Of a stretch of 22,662 bases of DNA, positions 19,085-22,662 are shown one piece after another; within the stretch, counting starts at the first letter, position 1, and every line of letters starts with the position of its first letter. The DNA is taken from NCBI GenBank assembly GCA_900545055.1, contig UQXP01000024.1, positions 1-22,662 of the forward strand. Reading direction: 5' to 3'. The notes under the pieces are model-generated. The model was given only the letters and a program-made list of their open reading frames with translations. It made no database searches and was not told where the DNA came from. Source of the stretch: an uncultured Collinsella sp. (GTDB lineage: Bacteria > Actinomycetota > Coriobacteriia > Coriobacteriales > Coriobacteriaceae). The position numbers and the translations under genes were made by a program.

Positions 19085-20047
19085 TTAACCAAACCAATGT
19101 TCAACTTCGGCGCGCGTGGGAATCGATTGCTGAGCGCCCAGGCGCGACACCGTCACTGCCGAAGCGCGAGCACCCGCGGCCATGCACTCAAAGAGCGGCA
19201 AGCCCTCTAGGCGAGCCGCCGCCAACGCGCCGATAAACGTATCGCCGGCGGCCGTGGTATCGACTACCGCACTCGAAAGTGCCGGCATGCGCAGCAGCTC
19301 ACCGCCATCGCCGAGCGTAACCGAGCCGGCACCGCCCAGCGTGATGACCGCGGCGCCGGCGCCCTTGTCGAGCAGCGCATTGAGCGCGGCGACGCAACTC
19401 ACATCATCCGTGGGCAGAATGCCCGTCAGAACCTGGCACTCGGTCTCGTTGGGGCAGACCAGGTCGACCGCAGGCCAGACCTCCGCAGGTAACTCGCAGG
19501 CGGGCGCTGGATTAAAGACCGTATAGAGCCCCAGCTCGTGAGCGCAAAAAAGCGCATCGGCAGTCGCCACAAGGTCACATTCGCCCTGGGCGATAAAGAC
19601 GCTTCCGGCAGCCGGGGCAATCTTGCTGGCGTCGCCGTCGAGCTCATCGGCCACCAGACGCCTCAGCGCGCGGGCAACGTCCTCGCCCGTAAGCGCATGA
19701 TTGGCTCCCGGCGACAGCACGATGCGGTTGTCGCCCTCACAGCGAATGATGGTCGCCGTTCCCGTCTCCACATCATCGCGACGCGCCACAAAGTCACAGT
19801 TCACGCCAGTATCTTGGAGCCCCGCCACGAGCGACATGCCAAATGCGTCACAGCCGACCGCGCCGATCATATGCGTGCGCGCGCCCATGCGCGCGGCAGC
19901 TACGGCCTGATTGGCGCCCTTGCCGCCGGCGTTGGTGATAAACCCGCTGCCGCCGACGGTCTCGCCCGCACGCGGTATGCGCTCGCACGCCACCGAAAGG
20001 TCCATGTTCATGCTGCCGAACACCGCAACGATGCCGCGATCTGCCAT
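19085..20047 (-). CDS. rbsK: Ribokinase (PfkB family)
   Basis: A 320-residue cytoplasmic sugar kinase that converts ribose to ribose-5-phosphate with ATP. The N-terminal GSMNMDLSVACERIPRAGET, the substrate-binding GGKGANQA (41-48) and the C-terminal PfkB signature DTTAAGDTF (263-271) with catalytic Asp269 are all intact, and the length is normal. The start at 20047 has AGGAGG five bases upstream; an in-frame upstream extension is not needed. It is the first gene of a two-gene operon with the nucleoside hydrolase, so ribose probably comes from nucleosides. No ribose transporter or repressor is next to it. A related PfkB substrate cannot be excluded. Confidence 0.92.
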   Translation of the reverse strand: MADRGIVAVFGSMNMDLSVACERIPRAGETVGGSGFITNAGGKGANQAVAAARMGARTHMIGAVGCDAFGMSLVAGLQDTGVNCDFVARRDDVETGTATIIRCEGDNRIVLSPGANHALTGEDVARALRRLVADELDGDASKIAPAAGSVFIAQGECDLVATADALFCAHELGLYTVFNPAPACELPAEVWPAVDLVCPNETECQVLTGILPTDDVSCVAALNALLDKGAGAAVITLGGAGSVTLGDGGELLRMPALSSAVVDTTAAGDTFIGALAAARLEGLPLFECMAAGARASAVTVSRLGAQQSIPTRAEVEHWFG

Positions 20048-20189
20048 GGAAACCTCCTCATCTGCGGGCCTTATACCCACCGCCAGTCGTCGATCGTGCA
20101 CTCTCGCACCCCCTATAACTTTAGTTCACTTTGATGTGGACGCGCGCTTGAGCTTGCGCCAGCAGCAAGCATTCACAGGAGCAGGCAGC

Positions 20190-20195
20190 TACAAT
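20190..20195 (+). promoter_or_regulatory. Possible -10 element of the acyltransferase gene
   Basis: TACAAT (20190-20195) lies 40 bp before the start codon of the rightward gene, in the 187-bp divergent region shared with rbsK. No good -35 was found at 16-18 bp spacing. On the other strand a TTATAG-like element near 20113-20118 could serve rbsK. Confidence 0.3.
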
Positions 20196-20234
20196 GAAGG
20201 CGTGCTGATTATTCTCGTCATTGGATGATGTTTT

Positions 20235-22451
20235 ATGGAACAATTCTCGCAATCGGGCTCGCGCGGTCGACGCCGCACGGGCAACGAGCCGGCGCCGCAC
20301 GAACGCGTGAAGAGCGAACGCCGTGCCAACGAGCCGCGACGCACCGCGAGCCCCCATCGCGCTTCTGCCAACAACGCGGGCCGCGCCAACACTCCCGCCG
20401 CGGAGCAGACGCCTGCTCGCCCCAAGTCCCGCTACATCCCTGCCCTTGACGGCCTGCGCACGCTTGCCGTCGTCGCGGTGGTGCTCTATCACCTTAACCT
20501 CACGTGGGCGCAGGGCGGCCTGCTTGGCGTCACGATCTTCTTTGTGCTTTCGGGCTATCTGATCACGCGTTTGCTGCTCAACGAAGTCGCTAAGACCGGA
20601 CGCATCGACCTTAAGAGCTTCTGGATTCGCCGCATCCGTCGCCTGGTCCCCGCCGTGGTGACCGTCGTGGTGGTAACCTGCGCGCTGTGCACTCTCTTTA
20701 ACCACGTGATGCTCACCAAGATGCGCCCCGACATCCTGCCGTCGCTGCTGTTCTTCAACAACTGGTGGCAGATTGCCCAAAACGTCTCGTACTTCAATGC
20801 TCTGGGCGACCCCTCGCCGCTCACGCACTTTTGGTCGCTTGCCATCGAGGAACAGTTCTACCTGATTTGGCCGCCACTGCTGTTTGCCATGGTATCCACG
20901 CATGTGAGCAAACCCAACACGCGCCGCGTGGTTCTGGGCCTTGCCGCGGTATCTGCCCTCGCCATGATGGTGCTTTACAACCCTGCCGCCGACCCCAGCC
21001 GCGTGTACTACGGCACCGACACCCGCGTGTTCTCGCTGCTGCTGGGTGCCTGGATGGCCTTTATCCCCGATCGCGACCTGGCGCCGGTGCGTCTCGCTCA
21101 TCGTTTGGGGCTCAATCGCCTGGCTGGCGCCGCCAAGCACGGCAAGAACGCCGAGGGCAAACCTTGCGAGAAGGCCGACGAAGCAGCCGAGACCGCCCCG
21201 GCACAGCCGAGCGCCCTCGTGCGTTTTTGGTCCTCGCCCGCATCCATCGATGTGTTGGGCGTCGTGGGTCTGGTTGGCCTTGCCGCCATGGTCGCGCTCA
21301 CCAACGGCTACACCGCCTTCCAGTATCGCGGAGGCACGCTGCTGTGCTCGATCCTCACGCTCATGGTCATCGCGGCCTGCGTGCAGCCCCAGGGAATGGT
21401 TGCCCGCGCGCTGTCCGCCGAGCCACTCGTGTGGGTTGGCAAGCGCTCCTACAGCATCTACCTGTGGCACTATCCGCTGCTGCTCCTCATGAACCCGGTC
21501 GCCAACATCAACGATACGCCGTGGTGGCAGTACATTTTGCAGGTGTTGTTGGTGGTCGCCGTGGCAGAGTGCTGCTATCGCTTTATCGAGACTCCGTTTA
21601 GGAAGGGCGCCTTTGGGCGCACCGTCGCCGAATTCCGCGATGGCACCACCACGCCCGCCAACTGGGCACGCACGCACATCCCTGTCTGCGCAGCCTGCGC
21701 TGTCGTGTTGGTCGTTGCACTGGGCGGCCTGATCTTTGTGCCCGAGACGTCTGCGCTGAGCGGCGAGGGCGCCGAAGTTCTGAACAAGGAAGCCAAGAAC
21801 ACCGCGCCCACCGACCAGCAGGCGGCCGACGACACCGACAAGGACAACGACGGCTTCCCCGATGGCTCCTACGATCTGCTTATGATCGGCGACTCCGTGT
21901 CGCTGCGTGCCGTAGACACCTTTGACGGCGTGTTCCCGCACAGCCACATCGATGCCGAAAAGGGCCGCCAGTTTGATGCGGGGCGCGCGACATTTGAGGG
22001 CTATATCCAGCAGAACCTTGCCGGCAAGATCGTGGTCTTTGCCCTGGGCACCAACGGCTTGGTAACCGACGACCAGATCGACGCCATCATGGCCGATGCA
22101 GGAGATAAGCGTATTGTGGTGTTTGTGAACACGCGCAGCCCGCAGCCGTGGGTTGGCTCTACCAACCAGGCCATCGCCAACGCCGCTACGCGCTACAAGA
22201 ACGTGCGCGTTATCGATTGGTACGGATACAGTGCCAACCGCAACGACCTGTTCGATGGCGATGGCACGCACCTATCGACCACTGGCGTGACTGAGTACCT
22301 CAACTTGATCCACGATGCCGTCAAGAAGGACCTGCCCGTACACCCCGAGGATCACGTCAACGATCCGCAGCCGGCAGCCGTCAAGTCTGCCACCGACGCA
22401 CTCGTCAATGCGCTCGCTCTCAAGCCGCACAAGCTGGGCACCGACAAGTAA
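20235..22451 (+). CDS. Membrane O-acyltransferase with C-terminal SGNH domain (OatA-like)
   Basis: A 738-residue protein of the acyltransferase-3 family, predicted to move acetyl or other acyl groups across the membrane onto peptidoglycan or cell-surface glycan. The first 66 residues are Arg/Ala/Pro-rich and probably disordered. YIPALDGLRTLAVVAVVLYH starts the acyltransferase-3 domain (its His is the conserved one), with HFWSLAIEEQFYLIWP in the middle and about eleven membrane helices to residue 515. After an acidic linker, an extracytoplasmic SGNH hydrolase-like domain has GDSVSL with Ser554, GTNG, and DGTH with Asp676 and His679. The complete triad suggests active transfer. A charged cytoplasmic insertion lies at about 300-325. 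The Shine-Dalgarno sequence is weak (GGATG). The acceptor glycan is unknown. Confidence 0.88.
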   Translation: MEQFSQSGSRGRRRTGNEPAPHERVKSERRANEPRRTASPHRASANNAGRANTPAAEQTPARPKSRYIPALDGLRTLAVVAVVLYHLNLTWAQGGLLGVTIFFVLSGYLITRLLLNEVAKTGRIDLKSFWIRRIRRLVPAVVTVVVVTCALCTLFNHVMLTKMRPDILPSLLFFNNWWQIAQNVSYFNALGDPSPLTHFWSLAIEEQFYLIWPPLLFAMVSTHVSKPNTRRVVLGLAAVSALAMMVLYNPAADPSRVYYGTDTRVFSLLLGAWMAFIPDRDLAPVRLAHRLGLNRLAGAAKHGKNAEGKPCEKADEAAETAPAQPSALVRFWSSPASIDVLGVVGLVGLAAMVALTNGYTAFQYRGGTLLCSILTLMVIAACVQPQGMVARALSAEPLVWVGKRSYSIYLWHYPLLLLMNPVANINDTPWWQYILQVLLVVAVAECCYRFIETPFRKGAFGRTVAEFRDGTTTPANWARTHIPVCAACAVVLVVALGGLIFVPETSALSGEGAEVLNKEAKNTAPTDQQAADDTDKDNDGFPDGSYDLLMIGDSVSLRAVDTFDGVFPHSHIDAEKGRQFDAGRATFEGYIQQNLAGKIVVFALGTNGLVTDDQIDAIMADAGDKRIVVFVNTRSPQPWVGSTNQAIANAATRYKNVRVIDWYGYSANRNDLFDGDGTHLSTTGVTEYLNLIHDAVKKDLPVHPEDHVNDPQPAAVKSATDALVNALALKPHKLGTDK

Positions 22452-22474
22452 CCTGCAGCGCAAACTTCCCACAT

Positions 22475-22512
22475 CCGGAGGGGGTGTCTGCCACGGCAGA
22501 CACCCCCTCCGG
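22475..22512 (+). terminator. Strong hairpin after the acyltransferase gene
   Basis: A perfect 18-bp inverted repeat (CCGGAGGGGGTGTCTGCC at 22475-22492 with its complement at 22495-22512), only AC apart, starts 24 bp beyond the stop codon. In RNA a slightly larger apical loop would form. There is no T-run after it, so it may be a terminator of the U-less type or a 3'-end stabiliser. Confidence 0.65.
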
Positions 22513-22519
22513 CAGTTAG

Positions 22520-22640
22520 GGACACTCCTGGCGCAGTCAATGAAGACCTCTACGGATGAATTCCAGGCCGCTCCGTCGCTCCAGACATCGTTTCCGCGCC
22601 TCGTGCCGGTCGCGCGCGCAGACGTGGTGTAAGAGTGTCC
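22520..22640. other. Terminal non-coding stretch with GGACACTC/GAGTGTCC inverted repeat
   Basis: After the hairpin no supported gene is seen to the window end. GGACACTC (22520-22527) and GAGTGTCC (22633-22640) form an 8-bp inverted pair about 105 bp apart. The same GAGTGTC word precedes both hairpins at 7930 and 7979. The stretch may be the edge of a repeat or of a decayed element. Confidence 0.3.
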
Positions 22641-22662
22641 TGAGGTCCGTCGCTGCAAGTCC

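Noticed and set aside
20121..22271. 716-codon leftward open frame opposite the acyltransferase gene
   Set aside because: Mirror of a gene with intact catalytic motifs; composition (His/Gly/Arg-rich) is typical of antisense shadows in GC-rich DNA.

Overview
The window looks like chromosomal DNA of a gut actinobacterium of the class Coriobacteriia, most likely Collinsella or a close relative. This is an inference from the GC-rich coding sequence, a 12-TM protein ending in a LuxR-type DNA-binding domain (a regulator type expanded in this class), and intergenic regions full of GGGGAC/GTCCCC-containing hairpins. No rRNA, tRNA, CRISPR array, transposase or prophage gene was recognised.

Layout. 1-24 is the first eight codons of a leftward gene with a clear promoter. 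25-2131 is an accessory-looking stretch: a class II Fic protein (606-1778) behind an AT-rich promoter with two overlapping palindromes, bracketed by two copies of one 18-19 bp-stem hairpin. Beyond it lies a roughly 115-bp imperfect palindrome. pyrE follows leftward (2132-2812). A structured leader with a 23-codon upstream ORF precedes an MgtA-type Mg2+ P-type ATPase (3250-6018). Next is the leftward membrane LuxR-type regulator (6200-7744).

8133-12426 is a rightward four-gene operon: DUF4428/zinc-ribbon protein, zinc-ribbon membrane protein, SPFH-domain zinc-ribbon protein (carrying a one-base frameshift in this sequence) and an acidic lipoprotein. It resembles the ydjG-ydjI part of the Bacillus pspA-ydjGHI envelope-stress operon, but no PspA is present here. 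A strong bidirectional terminator separates it from a leftward, translationally coupled signalling operon (16531 to 12535): a multi-TM kinase-like sensor with no recognisable ATP-binding boxes, a complete NarL-class histidine kinase and a LuxR-type response regulator.

Further right, all leftward, are a DUF4867 gene with its own promoter and palindromic operator, luxS, a nucleoside hydrolase and a ribokinase. The last two form a nucleoside-to-ribose-5-phosphate salvage unit, and luxS next to them handles another ribose-derived metabolite. The final gene (20235-22451, rightward) is an OatA-like membrane O-acyltransferase with an extracytoplasmic SGNH domain.

The most unusual content is non-coding. 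One hairpin family has a fixed 13-nt loop containing GTCCC (or its complement) on stems that differ between copies, with compensatory changes. There are also the Fic-flanking hairpins, the long palindrome beyond pyrE and the uORF leader of the Mg2+ ATPase. The best candidates for a little-described protein system are the PspA-less SPFH/zinc-ribbon operon and the kinase-like sensor/kinase/regulator trio.
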